NCBI GenBank assembly: GCA_003263775.1
Contig: JYJJ01000004.1
Coordinates: forward strand, 1-64,000
DNA length: 64,000 nucleotides
From: Vibrio maritimus
GTDB lineage: Bacteria > Pseudomonadota > Gammaproteobacteria > Enterobacterales > Vibrionaceae
Direction of reading: 5' to 3'
Positions 9,157-18,536 of this stretch are shown here, piece by piece; the stretch's first letter is position 1, and every line of letters starts with the position of its first letter. Under the pieces are notes generated by a model, which saw only the letters and a list, made by a program, of their open reading frames with translations, was not told the origin of the DNA and made no database searches. The position numbers and the translations under genes are program-made.

Positions 9157-9816
9157 TTATGTAAGAGGCAAGATTTTGATCTCTACACGTCGGTTGCATT
9201 GGCGCCCTTCCGTCGTAGAGTTGCTACAGATAGGGAAGCGCTCACCCATACCGCGCGCCACCGCACGGCCAGGAGCAACATTTTGGCTAACGAGGAAAGC
9301 GCGAACTTGCTCTGCGCGCTTCTCAGATAGCTCCTGATTGTAACTCGCGCTACCCGTACTATCAGTGTAGCCATCAATCACTAAGCTAGTATCTGGGTAT
9401 TCCACCAAAATGCGCGCCACGCCTTGCAGCGTTTTATGAATGTTGCGATCAAGCGCGTGTGAGTTACTTGCAAAGCCAATACCATTTTCAAGGCGAAGTA
9501 CGAGCTGATTGTCACCAGTACGTTCAACTTGTACACCAGAATTTAGCAGCTCTTGGCGAAGAGCTTTTTCCTGTTGATCGAAGTAGTAACCCGCCCCACC
9601 ACCAATGGCAGCACCACTCGCCGCACCTAGTAAAATGCCTTTACTATCACCACCCGAGGCGATACCCACTGCAGTGCCTGCAATGGCACCAATTACAGCA
9701 CCTTTGGTTGCAGAGTTCGTTTCGTATTCACCGGTTGTGGCATTTTGACGCTGCGTTGCCTGACAACCTGCCAACGTCATAATTCCTAAAGCCACCACTA
9801 CTTGTTTTAATTTCAT
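9157..9816 (-). CDS. OmpA-family lipoprotein (YfiB/YiaD-like)
   Basis: A lipoprotein signal peptide ends in the lipobox LAGC (Cys18 when counted from MKLKQ), so the protein is probably anchored in the outer membrane. A glycine-zipper segment rich in GAxxG, such as KGAVIGAIAGTAVGIASGG, follows at about residues 35-80. A C-terminal OmpA domain at about 105-215 carries the peptidoglycan-binding consensus around YNQELSEKRAEQVRAFL and CNRRVEI. The start at 9816 is chosen for spacing from AAGAGA; ATG at 9822 would add two residues. This is the YiaD layout, with a probable envelope structural role. It is convergent with pheA. Confidence 0.85.
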   Translation of the reverse strand: MKLKQVVVALGIMTLAGCQATQRQNATTGEYETNSATKGAVIGAIAGTAVGIASGGDSKGILLGAASGAAIGGGAGYYFDQQEKALRQELLNSGVQVERTGDNQLVLRLENGIGFASNSHALDRNIHKTLQGVARILVEYPDTSLVIDGYTDSTGSASYNQELSEKRAEQVRAFLVSQNVAPGRAVARGMGERFPICSNSTTEGRQCNRRVEIKILPLT

Positions 9817-10006
9817 ATCCATTGTCTCTTGTCGATGTTTCTGACTTAGAAAACAGAACATCATACTATAAAAATTATATTCGTTACTAATTGAACTTCA
9901 AATAAGCTCAATAGCAGAGTACGGATATTGAAAAATTTAATGACATGAATAAGGAAGATTTACGTTAGAATTAGGTTGTTACGTTCTCTACATGGATATG
10001 TCTGTC

Positions 10007-10522
10007 ATGAAAAAGGTTGTCATCGCCTCTCTTAATCCCGCCAAAATTAATGCTGTAAAAAGCGCGTTTGAGTCGGCTTTTCCAAACCAAAGTTTTGAGT
10101 TTGAGGGCGTCAGCGTTCCAAGTGGTGTAGCCGATCAACCCATGGACAATGAAGAAACACACCGCGGTGCAGTAAACCGAGTCAATAACGCGAAGCAGTC
10201 TAAGCAAGGTGGCGATTACTACGTAGGGATTGAAGCCGGACTTGACGGCGGCTGCACGTTTGCGTGGATGGTGATTGAATCTCAAGGCTTGGTTGGTGAA
10301 TCACGAAGCGCCAGTTTGATGCTGCCACCAGCGGTCGTAGAGCAACTGTCGCCCACCGTTGAGCTTGGGGATGTAATGGACAAAACATTTGGTACCGACA
10401 ACATCAAGCAAAAAGGCGGAGCCATTGCGCTGCTCACACAGCACCAGCTCACTCGAAGTTCGGTGTATCATCAAGCGTTAATACTGGCTTTAATTCCTTT
10501 CGTTAACCCTGAGCATTTCTAG
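10007..10522 (+). CDS. yjjX: Inosine/xanthosine triphosphatase YjjX
   Basis: YjjX hydrolyses non-canonical ITP and XTP, helping to keep damaged purines out of nucleic acids. The protein starts MKKVVIASLNPAKINAV, with the signature SLNPAK, followed by VPSGVADQPMDNEET and YYVGIEAG, all typical of the family. Its 171 residues are normal. ATG at 10007 is preferred over the in-frame ATG at 9992 because the family starts near MxKVVIAS. As in E. coli, it lies beside trpR and is convergent with it. Confidence 0.92.
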   Translation: MKKVVIASLNPAKINAVKSAFESAFPNQSFEFEGVSVPSGVADQPMDNEETHRGAVNRVNNAKQSKQGGDYYVGIEAGLDGGCTFAWMVIESQGLVGESRSASLMLPPAVVEQLSPTVELGDVMDKTFGTDNIKQKGGAIALLTQHQLTRSSVYHQALILALIPFVNPEHF

Positions 10523-10552
10523 TCGCCAGCTTTCTATCGCTTAACGCTAAAA

Positions 10553-10582
10553 AAATGAGCGAGACGCTAAGGTCTCGCTATT
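10553..10582 (-). terminator. Terminator of trpR overlapping its stop codon
   Basis: On the minus strand the stem AGCGAGAC/GTCTCGCT is followed by CATTTTTTT. The TAG stop of trpR (10578-10580) lies within the 5' arm. On the plus strand it may also end yjjX weakly. Confidence 0.75.
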
Positions 10583-10865
10583 TAAGTAATAAGTCGCTAA
10601 GCGCGTTCTTGTCGGCGTCCTCAAGACGTTTCACTTCTGCACTGCCGCGAGTAATTGTCGCAACACCCACCCCTAACATCTGGCTAATTTGACGCTGAGA
10701 TAAGTCACCCTTTAGCAGCTCACATAAAATATTAACACGAGCCGTTACTGCTTCACGTTCATCAGGTGTCAGTAGCAGAGTCATTAGCTGCGCTTGCTGC
10801 TCTGTACTTTGTGAGCGTTGGATCAGGTCGAGAACTTGTTGCCAGTCTTGGTATTGAGGTTCCAT
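10578..10865 (-). CDS. trpR: Trp operon repressor TrpR
   Basis: TrpR is a dimeric repressor that binds operators when loaded with L-tryptophan. The 95 residues include the helix-turn-helix region QRQISQMLGVGVATITRGS near residues 66-84, matching the TrpR family closely. The start ATG is at 10865. It lies 71 bp downstream of slt in the same direction, as in E. coli. With TyrR-type sites at aroF and the Phe attenuator nearby, it completes local control of aromatic amino acids. Confidence 0.95.
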   Translation of the reverse strand: MEPQYQDWQQVLDLIQRSQSTEQQAQLMTLLLTPDEREAVTARVNILCELLKGDLSQRQISQMLGVGVATITRGSAEVKRLEDADKNALSDLLLK

Positions 10866-10936
10866 GAATCATTCCATTAGATACTTGCAATACTCCATTC
10901 TAACCCCAAGCTCACGCCAATGCCTAGCCCAGGGTA

Positions 10937-12896
10937 TCAGTAACGTCTTTTCGCCTCTGCATCGGTTAGGAAACTTCCCTGAACACCCATCAGATCACGG
11001 TAATACACTTGAAACATCAGAATGTTCTGAACATAACCTCGAGTCTCTCTAAACGGTATCGCTTCGATAAACGCGATGGCATCTAAATTGCCATCGGATG
11101 CCGCACGCCAGCGCTTAATGCGGTTGGGTCCTGCGTTATAAGCCGCAAGCGCAAAAATTCGATTGTCGTCGTAGTTCTCAAGTAACTCATTTAAGTAATG
11201 CGAGCCGATTTCAATGTTTTTGCCTACCTGATAAAGCTCGCTAGTGCGCTTGTAGGCTATCTTATGCTTCTTGGCGGTATACTTAGCCGTAGCGGGCATA
11301 ATTTGCATTACCCCTCTTGCACCTACAGGTGAACGAGCTTCCACATCCATTGCACTCTCTTGTCTTGCCAAAGACATAAGAAGATCCTTGTCTAGGCCGA
11401 GCTTGTCACCATAGAACTTAAACCACCATGCATGTGCCTGTGGAAAACGAAGACTCATGTTGTCCCACATTTTGGCTGAAATGGTTGCGACAACCGTAAG
11501 ATGATGCCAACGCTTTTTACCTGCATACGCTGCCAGCATCTCTTTATCTGATGTGGATACATTGGACAGCAAAAATCGCCATTCAGATTTTGCTGCCGCA
11601 ATTTTATCCCGCGCTATCAACTCTTCGATGCGAGTCAAGCTCGTTTGGTATGGCGCTATCGCAGCATTATCAAGCGTGGTGGTGGAAATAGGATAAACAA
11701 TCGAATGTTTGAGCTGAACTGCCGCCGCAGCACTATAGAAGTTGCGCTGACCGACAATCGATTCCAAACGTTTTTCACCCTGCGCTTTATCGCCACGACT
11801 GATCTCCGCTCTCGCTAGCCAATACTGCCAGCGACTGCTCTGCTTAGCTTTGTCACTGAGCTTACCAATCCATTGCTCTAGCCCCTTCCCAGTCGGCCTG
11901 TTGCACCGCTAGTCGAGCGCGGCGTTCTAAATATGCATCGCTGCTGGATTTCGCCAAGATACTGTCGCGCCATTTGGCTTCGCTATCTGAATCGGTAGTA
12001 ATAAACCGCATTGCCACATACTCATTCATCATCTGCTTGAGTTCTGGGGTCAATTGACTGTTTTTATTAAGCGAAGCTAGCGCTGTGCGTGCTTGCTCTT
12101 TGTCACTGCGAGCGAGCTTTTGCAAAGCAAGCTCAGTGAGAGTGGAACGATTGGGTTCAGGGAAGCTGCTTGAAGCAAACTTGGTCACCGTTTTCGGTGA
12201 CTTAAACAAGCTTTGAATCTGCTTACCTTGTTGTTTACCTTTCGACGTTTTGAGCTGTTTATTCAGATAGTTAATCAAAGAGCCATTGCGACGTTGAAAG
12301 GCCAGCGTCATTCTCTCGATAACCAGGTCATCGCTGCGCAGCCCTGCTTTGTTCCACGTATCAAATAGAAGATCACAAGCGCTATCAACACTGTCACCAC
12401 TTTTCCACAGTGTTTTGGCGCCCTCATAGGCCGAATCCGTGTCACCTGTTTTTAACTGAGCATAGTGGTAGTGACATTGGTAACGTTCACCACTTGGGTA
12501 ACTGGTTTGAAACGAGAGCAGATCTTCCCAACGCTTCTGTCTGGCGAGCTGGTCTACAAAAGGGGCTCGAATGCGTGATGAAAAAGGGAAGGCCTGATGT
12601 TTCTCGATAAACCGGTTCACTTGCGAAACAGATTTGTCAGCTAACTGCAGCGAAAATACGCGATAATCGACATAAGGTGTTAAGGGGTAATCCGCGATTT
12701 GCGGACGGATTTTGTTGTAACCGTTGACGTTTCTACTATCAACCAGCTCTTGCGCCATATCATAGGCTGTACGCTGGCGTTCTAACTTATTTTCAGAGGC
12801 AAGCGCGCTACTCATTAGCGCCGGTAAAGCCAGAGTCACGATAGCTCCGCAAGCGATGCTAACGAGCGGCTTCGGGTATCGTTGTTTAGAATTCAT
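10937..12896 (-). CDS. slt: Soluble lytic murein transglycosylase Slt (frameshifted)
   Basis: Slt is a periplasmic exo-lytic transglycosylase releasing 1,6-anhydro-muropeptides. A signal peptide spans residues 1 to about 33 (MNSKQRYPKPL, then a hydrophobic run ending ALA). A long alpha-superhelical U and L region follows, and the C-terminal SLT domain contains LARQESAMDVEARSPVGARG with the catalytic Glu, then MQIMPATA and LAAYNAGPNR. The frame breaks at about 11882-11885: GAAGGGG replaces the expected GAAGGG in D-W-E-G-L-E-Q-W. Removing one G gives 652 residues, the normal length. One extra G in a homopolymer suggests a read error. It is divergent from ettA. Confidence 0.9.
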
Positions 12897-13198
12897 GTAA
12901 CCGTTCCTTCGATGCTGTAACAGTTGACCGGGAGATGCATTGTTATTGTTTTCTGTGCCGCTGTGTCAGCCGGTGTTGAGTGCATGGTCAAACTTCAATT
13001 TAAGACCAAATAGGTCAACTTTCCAATGGCTTTGTTATTAAGAATTTGTTTCTGACTGTTTGTTACGCAGTGACTGAGACCAGTAGTGCAACCGATGAAC
13101 GCAATCTACAAAGTAATCACCGAAGTAAAATTGAAAGGATTCCGCTCGGTGGTGTAAAATAGGAACTTTATTGACTTCAAAATTAGGAACGATCGGCA
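12897..13198. promoter_or_regulatory. Divergent intergenic region between slt and ettA
   Basis: These 302 bp hold the promoters of both genes. For ettA, TTGAAA (13131-13136) and TAAAAT (13155-13160) are separated by 18 bp and lie 38 bp before the start codon. No confident slt promoter, no operator and no small gene could be seen in the rest. Confidence 0.6.
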
Positions 13199-14866
13199 AT
13201 GGCTGAATACGTCTATACTATGTCGCGCGTGAGCAAAGTGGTGCCACCAAAGCGACAGATCCTTAAGGACATTTCTCTAAGCTTCTTCCCTGGCGCGAAA
13301 ATCGGTGTACTTGGTCTTAACGGCGCAGGTAAATCGACTCTGCTACGCATCATGGCAGGTATTGATACTGACATCGATGGTGAAGCACGCCCACAACCAG
13401 GCCTAAACGTAGGTTACCTACCTCAGGAGCCGGTACTAGACGAATCAAAAACGGTTCGTGAAATCGTTGAAGAAGCTGTTGCTGACGTTGCAGGTGCGAT
13501 GAAGCGCCTTGACGAAGTTTACGCAGCTTACGCAGAACCAGATGCCGACTTTGATGCGCTAGCAAAAGAGCAAGGTGAACTGGAAGCGCTGATTCAAGCG
13601 AAAGAGGGTCATAACCTAGAAAACGCGCTAGAGCGCGCTGCAGACGCACTTCGTCTTCCTGAGTGGGATGCAAAGATCCAACACCTATCTGGTGGTGAGC
13701 GTCGCCGCGTTGCTATCTGTCGCCTACTACTTGAGAAGCCAGACATGCTGCTTCTTGACGAACCAACCAACCACTTGGATGCTGAATCTGTAGCTTGGCT
13801 AGAGCGCTTCCTTGTTGATTACACTGGTACCGTTGTGGCGATTACCCACGACCGTTACTTCCTAGATAACGCAGCGGGTTGGATCCTAGAACTTGACCGT
13901 GGTGAAGGTATTCCATGGGAAGGTAACTACACCTCTTGGCTGGAGCAAAAAGATGCGCGTCTACAACAAGAAGCGTCTCAAGAGAAAGCTCGTCAAAAGA
14001 CCATCGAGAAAGAACTTGAGTGGGTTCGTCAAAACCCTAAAGGTCGCCAAGCGAAGTCTAAAGCACGTATGGCACGCTTTGAAGAGCTACAAAGCGGCGA
14101 TCACCAGAAGCGTAACGAGACTAATGAACTGTTCATCCCGCCAGGTGAGCGTCTAGGTGACAAAGTTCTTGAAGTGAGCAACCTAACGAAGTCTTTCGAC
14201 GGCCGTGTTCTTATCGATGACCTATCATTCAGCATTCCTAAGGGTGCTATCGTAGGTATTATCGGTGCCAACGGTGCGGGTAAATCAACGTTATTCAAGA
14301 TGCTAAGCGGCACTGAGCAGCCAGATTCAGGTACGATCGACCTAGGTGATACCGTTAAGCTGGCGTCTGTTGAGCAGTTCCGTGACTCAATGAACGACAC
14401 CAACACAGTATTCCAAGAGATCTCTGAAGGTGCTGACATCATCAAGATCAACAACTTTGAGATCCCAGCTCGTGCTTACTGCTCGCGCTTTAACTTCAAA
14501 GGCAGCGACCAACAGAAGATCATCGGTGAGCTATCTGGTGGTGAGCGTAACCGTGTTCACCTTGCTAAGCTTCTTAAAGCTGGCGGTAACATGCTGCTAC
14601 TCGATGAGCCAACCAACGACCTTGACGTTGAAACACTACGTGCACTAGAAGAAGCACTTCTAGAATTCCCTGGCTGTGCCATGGTTATCTCGCACGACCG
14701 TTGGTTCCTAGACCGTATCGCAACGCACATCATCGACTACCGTGACGAAGGTCAGGTTAACTTCTACGAAGGTAACTACACCGAGTACATGGAATGGTTG
14801 AAGAAGACGCTTGGTCCTGAAGCCGCTGAACCACACCGTATCAAATACAAGCGTATCTCAAAATAA
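13199..14866 (+). CDS. ettA: Energy-dependent translational throttle ABC-F protein EttA
   Basis: EttA is an ABC-F ATPase that binds the ribosomal E site and gates translation according to the ATP/ADP ratio. It is a soluble protein with two ATP-binding domains: Walker A GLNGAGKST near residue 40 and GANGAGKST near 358, signatures LSGGERRRVAICRLL and LSGGERNRVHLAKLL, and LLLDEPTNHLD and LLLDEPTNDLD Walker B motifs. The P-site tRNA-interaction linker (about 240-300) is rich in Lys, Arg and Glu. There are no membrane segments. Its 555 residues match E. coli EttA. Codon use is highly biased, suggesting strong expression. Confidence 0.96.
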   Translation: MAEYVYTMSRVSKVVPPKRQILKDISLSFFPGAKIGVLGLNGAGKSTLLRIMAGIDTDIDGEARPQPGLNVGYLPQEPVLDESKTVREIVEEAVADVAGAMKRLDEVYAAYAEPDADFDALAKEQGELEALIQAKEGHNLENALERAADALRLPEWDAKIQHLSGGERRRVAICRLLLEKPDMLLLDEPTNHLDAESVAWLERFLVDYTGTVVAITHDRYFLDNAAGWILELDRGEGIPWEGNYTSWLEQKDARLQQEASQEKARQKTIEKELEWVRQNPKGRQAKSKARMARFEELQSGDHQKRNETNELFIPPGERLGDKVLEVSNLTKSFDGRVLIDDLSFSIPKGAIVGIIGANGAGKSTLFKMLSGTEQPDSGTIDLGDTVKLASVEQFRDSMNDTNTVFQEISEGADIIKINNFEIPARAYCSRFNFKGSDQQKIIGELSGGERNRVHLAKLLKAGGNMLLLDEPTNDLDVETLRALEEALLEFPGCAMVISHDRWFLDRIATHIIDYRDEGQVNFYEGNYTEYMEWLKKTLGPEAAEPHRIKYKRISK

Positions 14867-14898
14867 TCACCCATATTTGAGATAAACTTGTTTTTTTC

Positions 14899-14931
14899 CT
14901 AGAGGCGCCGATAATGGCGCCCTCTTTTTTG
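14899..14931 (+). terminator. Terminator of ettA
   Basis: GAGGCGCC / GGCGCCCTC with a GATAAT loop is followed by six T. Confidence 0.88.
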
Positions 14932-15012
14932 TGATTTTGCACCACAAATCAGCGAAATTTACTGAAAATTCACCTTATTTTATAGACACACTGTCTTTTA
15001 TGAACTGTCACT

Positions 15013-16019
15013 ATGCCTAATAAGATCCGGGTTGTTATCCCGACACAACAAGGAAAGAAAAGAACGCTGCGCCTAGGGAAAAAGCGCACCTATACAGCGA
15101 TCTTACTTGCTGCGGCTTTTCCTGTTGGCTTAGGTTTAGTTGGCTATTCATATCAACAATCGCAACTCGAACTGACCTCGACAGAAGGCTCATTGGCGAA
15201 TCTCAATCAAGAAAAAGCGGAGCTAGAGGCAAAGCTGGAAGAGCAAGTGAATGAAATGCATGCGCTCTCTCAAGAACTTGAAGAGAAACGTGATTCATTA
15301 CAGCTGTTGGGTAAACGCGTTAATGATGTGGAAGCCGTACTTGGTCTTGTTGATGAAGAGCAGTATGACAGTGAGATGCCATTAGAAGAGCGCATTGACG
15401 CCGCAGCCATTGACTCCGCAGTGCGCGCGACCATGCTAAGACTCATTCCCAACGATAGTCCGATGACTTATCAGCGCATCTCTTCTTCATATGGCAGACG
15501 TACACACCCTATTTCCGGTAAGCGTCATGTTCATAGTGGTATCGACTTAACCTGTAAAACTGGTGAACAGATCTTAGCGCCCGCAGACGCGTCGTTGAAA
15601 CGGTAAGACCTAGCCGCCAAGGTTATGGTAACTATCTCACCGTACGTCACGCCTTTGGTTTTATGAGCTCTTACGCTCACCTACACAAGTTCAAAGCGAA
15701 GAGCGGCCAGTTTGTAAGTAAAGGCGATGTGCTTGCCACATGCGGCAACAGTGGCACCTCGACAGGCCCGCACCTTCATTATGAAATCCGCTTCTTGGGT
15801 CGTACTTTAAACCCTCAGTACTTTATCGATTGGAGTCCAGAAAACTTCGATTATGTCTTTGAAAAAGAGAAGAAAGTGCAATGGGCACCATTGATTGAGT
15901 TGGTTAGTAGTGTGGTTAAGCTTCAGATTAACCTAACCAACGCGCCTTATGTAGACTCATCAATTAAGACCGCTGGCAATGAAGAAGTTGACGCGATAGA
16001 GACCGAACAAACCAACTAA
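15013..16019 (+). CDS. M23-family murein peptidase (frameshifted)
   Basis: This is a membrane-anchored LytM-type zinc endopeptidase that probably cuts peptidoglycan cross-links. After a basic N-terminus comes one membrane segment (about residues 31-48), then a coiled coil rich in Glu (about 55-105), then the M23 domain. The zinc ligands are visible as HSGID and HLHYE. The frame breaks near 15588: GCAGACGCGTC should read GCAGACGGCGTC, restoring APADGVVETVRPS. The corrected length is 335 residues. The gene lacks a strong ribosome site. It is convergent with tyrA through a shared terminator. Confidence 0.87.
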
Positions 16020-16050
16020 AAAAACGCAGCTAACTAGCTGCGTTTTTTCT
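16016..16050. terminator. Bidirectional terminator between the M23 peptidase gene and tyrA
   Basis: AAAAAACGCAGCTA / TAGCTGCGTTTTTT is a near-perfect inverted repeat with T-runs in both directions. Confidence 0.88.
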
Positions 16051-16078
16051 GTCTCATTCACTCGATGCGTTTAGTTGG

Positions 16079-17214
16079 CTAGCCACGATGAATCGCATCA
16101 TTCGCCTGCTTGAGCAAGTTTTGGCTTTCAGACATAAACTGCTGTGAGTAATCACCAAACCAATCGCTGACCTCATTAAACTCAGTCACGAACTTGGCTT
16201 TGTCCTTGCTGTCGAGCAGCGCTAACGCTTCGCCAAACTGTTTGTGGAAACATTTGATCATCTCAATGTTTTCATCCGACGACATAATAATATCACCGTA
16301 AAGCGTTGGGTCTTGCGCAAACAGTCTGCCAACCATCGCAAGCTCGAGACGGTAGATCGGTGAGCTCAATTTAACTAACGTATCAAGGTCTGGGTTCTGC
16401 TGACTCAGGTGGCGACCGTAGGCAAACGATGTGAAGTGACGTAGTGCCTGAATAAGCGTCATGCCTTTGTCGTGCTGCTCAGCAGAGATCTGACACAGAC
16501 TTGCGCCCCAAATCTTGAACTGTTCGAGTAGCCATTGGTATTCGGCTTCTTGTCTACCATCACAGTAAACAATAACCTGCTTAGCAAGACTTGGAACGTC
16601 AGGACCAAACATTGGGTGCAGGCCTACAACCGGACCTTGGTGAACGTTAAGCATGGCATTGAGTGGCTTAGATTTAACAGACGTTAGGTCACACAAAATG
16701 CAGTCTTCTGGCAGATTGCCAAGCTTCTCAATCACCCCTTCTGTTAGGTGAATAGGCACCGTCACAACCACAAGACCAGCGTTGTCTAAGATTTCGTCGG
16801 CGCGATCCCAGTCTTGGCTGCCAAGTACTTTGACTTGATAACCAGATAAGGTAAACATACGACCAAACAAGCCACCTAACTGCCCTTTACCACCTACAAT
16901 CACAACCGAGCGTAATTCCGGGTTAAGACACTTAAAGCCCGAGTCCTTTTCGCTAGCATAAGACTCACGCATGGTGCGGCGTAGGATGTCCTCAATCAGT
17001 TGAGGAGGCACACCCTTTTTCTCCGCTTCTTCACGGCGAGAGGCCAGCATGGCTGCTTCTCTATCCGGGGCATAGATGGGTAAGCCATGTCGCTCTTTAC
17101 TTCACCAACTTGCTCCACAAGAGATAGACGCTTTGCCAAAAGCTCAAGCATCTGCTTATCAACGTCATCGATTTGGTCACGCAATGCGTTCAGTTCAGCA
17201 GCCATGGATGTCAT
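16079..17214 (-). CDS. tyrA: Bifunctional chorismate mutase / prephenate dehydrogenase TyrA (frameshifted)
   Basis: TyrA converts chorismate to prephenate and then 4-hydroxyphenylpyruvate for tyrosine. The chorismate mutase domain covers about residues 1-90. The NAD-binding motif is [18 protein letters not shown], and LHPMFGP is present. The ATG at 17214 overlaps the aroF stop by one base (TAATG) with AGGA just upstream, so the two genes are translationally coupled. The frame breaks at about 17085, where one G is missing before [13 protein letters not shown]. Adding it gives 378 residues, the usual size. The break is probably a sequence error. Regulated with aroF by TyrR. Confidence 0.92.
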
Positions 17215-18287
17215 TATTCCTTAATACGATTTTCCAAGAATGGGACCAGCTCAGTATGAGCATGACGTAATAGTGCCTCAGTTGAATCCCAATTGATACA
17301 CGCATCGGTGATAGAAACGCCGTATTTCATTTCGCTCAGAGGAATATCGCTACTCTGGTTACCTTCGTTGAGATGACTTTCAATCATTAGACCGATAATC
17401 GATTTATTACCTTCACGGATTTGGTGAATCACATCCTCAGCAACCAATGGTTGACGACGGTAGTCTTTGCGAGAGTTAGCATGGCTACAGTCGACCATCA
17501 ATGATGCATCTAGGTTCGATTTGGCAAGCTCTTGCTCACACTCAGTCACAGACACTGAATCGTAGTTGGTTTGTTTACCACCTCGCAAAATTACGTGACC
17601 GTTAGCATTACCTTGGGTCGTCAATAGTGCTACCTGTCCTTCACGGTTAATACCCATGAAGCGGTGACTTGAAGAGGCCGCTTGCATCGCATTGATTGCT
17701 GTCGCTAGGCTGCCATCGGTACCGTTTTTAAAGCCGATAGGCATAGACAGACCACTCGCCATTTCACGGTGAGTTTGTGACTCAGTTGTACGAGCACCAA
17801 TCGCTGCCCATGAGAAGGTATCCGCAAGGTACTGTGGACTGATTGGGTCAAGCGCTTCTGTAGCTAGAGGGATTTCCATTTCCGCCAGTTCTACCAGCAG
17901 CTCTCGACCTACATGCAGACCGTGTTCAATGTCGAACGTACCATCAAGTTGAGGATCGTTGATAAGACCTTTCCAACCCACAGTGGTACGTGGCTTTTCA
18001 AAGTAAACTCGCATCACAATGTAAAGTTGGTCGCTCAACTGTTCAGAGAGTGCTTTTAGACGCTTAGCGTATTCTTTTGCCGCTTCGATATCATGAATAG
18101 AGCAAGGGCCGCAAACCACCAACAGACGATGGTCTTTTTTATGGATGATGTTGGCGATAGTTTCACGAGAGTCTTGAATGAACTTGCGCGCTTTTTCACT
18201 AAGCGGTAGTTTTTGTTTTAGCTGTTCTGGCGTGATCAGTACTTGTTCGTCACTGATATTAATATTACTGAGTTCGCTCTTTTTCAT
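17214..18287 (-). CDS. aroF: 3-deoxy-7-phosphoheptulonate synthase AroF (Tyr-sensitive type)
   Basis: AroF condenses phosphoenolpyruvate and erythrose 4-phosphate in the first step of the shikimate pathway. Motifs include VVCGPCSIHD, YFEKPRTTVGWKGLINDP, GARTTESQTHREMASGLSMP and DCSHANS. These match E. coli AroF rather than AroG. The chosen start at 18287 (MKKSELSNINISDEQVLITP) has AGGTGA upstream; the in-frame start at 18329 would extend into the operator. The gene forms an operon with tyrA and is preceded by consensus TyrR boxes. Confidence 0.95.
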   Translation of the reverse strand: MKKSELSNINISDEQVLITPEQLKQKLPLSEKARKFIQDSRETIANIIHKKDHRLLVVCGPCSIHDIEAAKEYAKRLKALSEQLSDQLYIVMRVYFEKPRTTVGWKGLINDPQLDGTFDIEHGLHVGRELLVELAEMEIPLATEALDPISPQYLADTFSWAAIGARTTESQTHREMASGLSMPIGFKNGTDGSLATAINAMQAASSSHRFMGINREGQVALLTTQGNANGHVILRGGKQTNYDSVSVTECEQELAKSNLDASLMVDCSHANSRKDYRRQPLVAEDVIHQIREGNKSIIGLMIESHLNEGNQSSDIPLSEMKYGVSITDACINWDSTEALLRHAHTELVPFLENRIKE

Positions 18288-18296
18288 CTCGTCACC

Positions 18297-18314
18297 TGTA
18301 AATTTATTTTTACA
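18297..18314. promoter_or_regulatory. TyrR box (downstream, perfect)
   Basis: TGTAAATTTATTTTTACA is an exact match to the TyrR consensus TGTAAA-N6-TTTACA. It lies in the aroF leader, about 35-50 bases after the predicted start of transcription and just before the ribosome site. Confidence 0.9.
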
Positions 18315-18357
18315 CCGAACTTTTATCACTTCCGTGTTCGGCTAAGCATTAATTGGT

Positions 18358-18385
18358 AATATACATAGATAAAAAACACATGCAA
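18358..18385 (-). promoter_or_regulatory. Promoter of aroF-tyrA
   Basis: On the minus strand TTGCAT (18380-18385) is followed after 16 bp by TATATT (18358-18363). It lies between the upstream TyrR boxes and the downstream box. Confidence 0.65.
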
Positions 18386-18386
18386 G

Positions 18387-18427
18387 CGTAAACTTAAAAA
18401 AACACCTTATGTAAACTTAATTTTACA
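18387..18427. promoter_or_regulatory. Paired upstream TyrR boxes (weak plus perfect)
   Basis: TGTAAACTTAATTTTACA (18410-18427) is a perfect TyrR box. CGTAAACTTAAAAAAACA (18387-18404) is a weaker match 23 bp away and abuts the -35 hexamer. A strong and a weak box spaced by two helical turns is the arrangement by which a TyrR hexamer represses with tyrosine in E. coli. Confidence 0.85.
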
Positions 18428-18536
18428 CCATTTCATCTCCAGTTAGCTTTCGCTCTGCGATCAGACTTCGACACCAGCCTCTCCTCTTTGTCCATACTTG
18501 AGTTACAATAAAACCATCGAGGTTGAGGTGGTATCC

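Noticed and set aside
9136..9330. Short plus-strand frame starting inside the pheA terminator
   Set aside because: It is antisense to the conserved OmpA-like lipoprotein gene.
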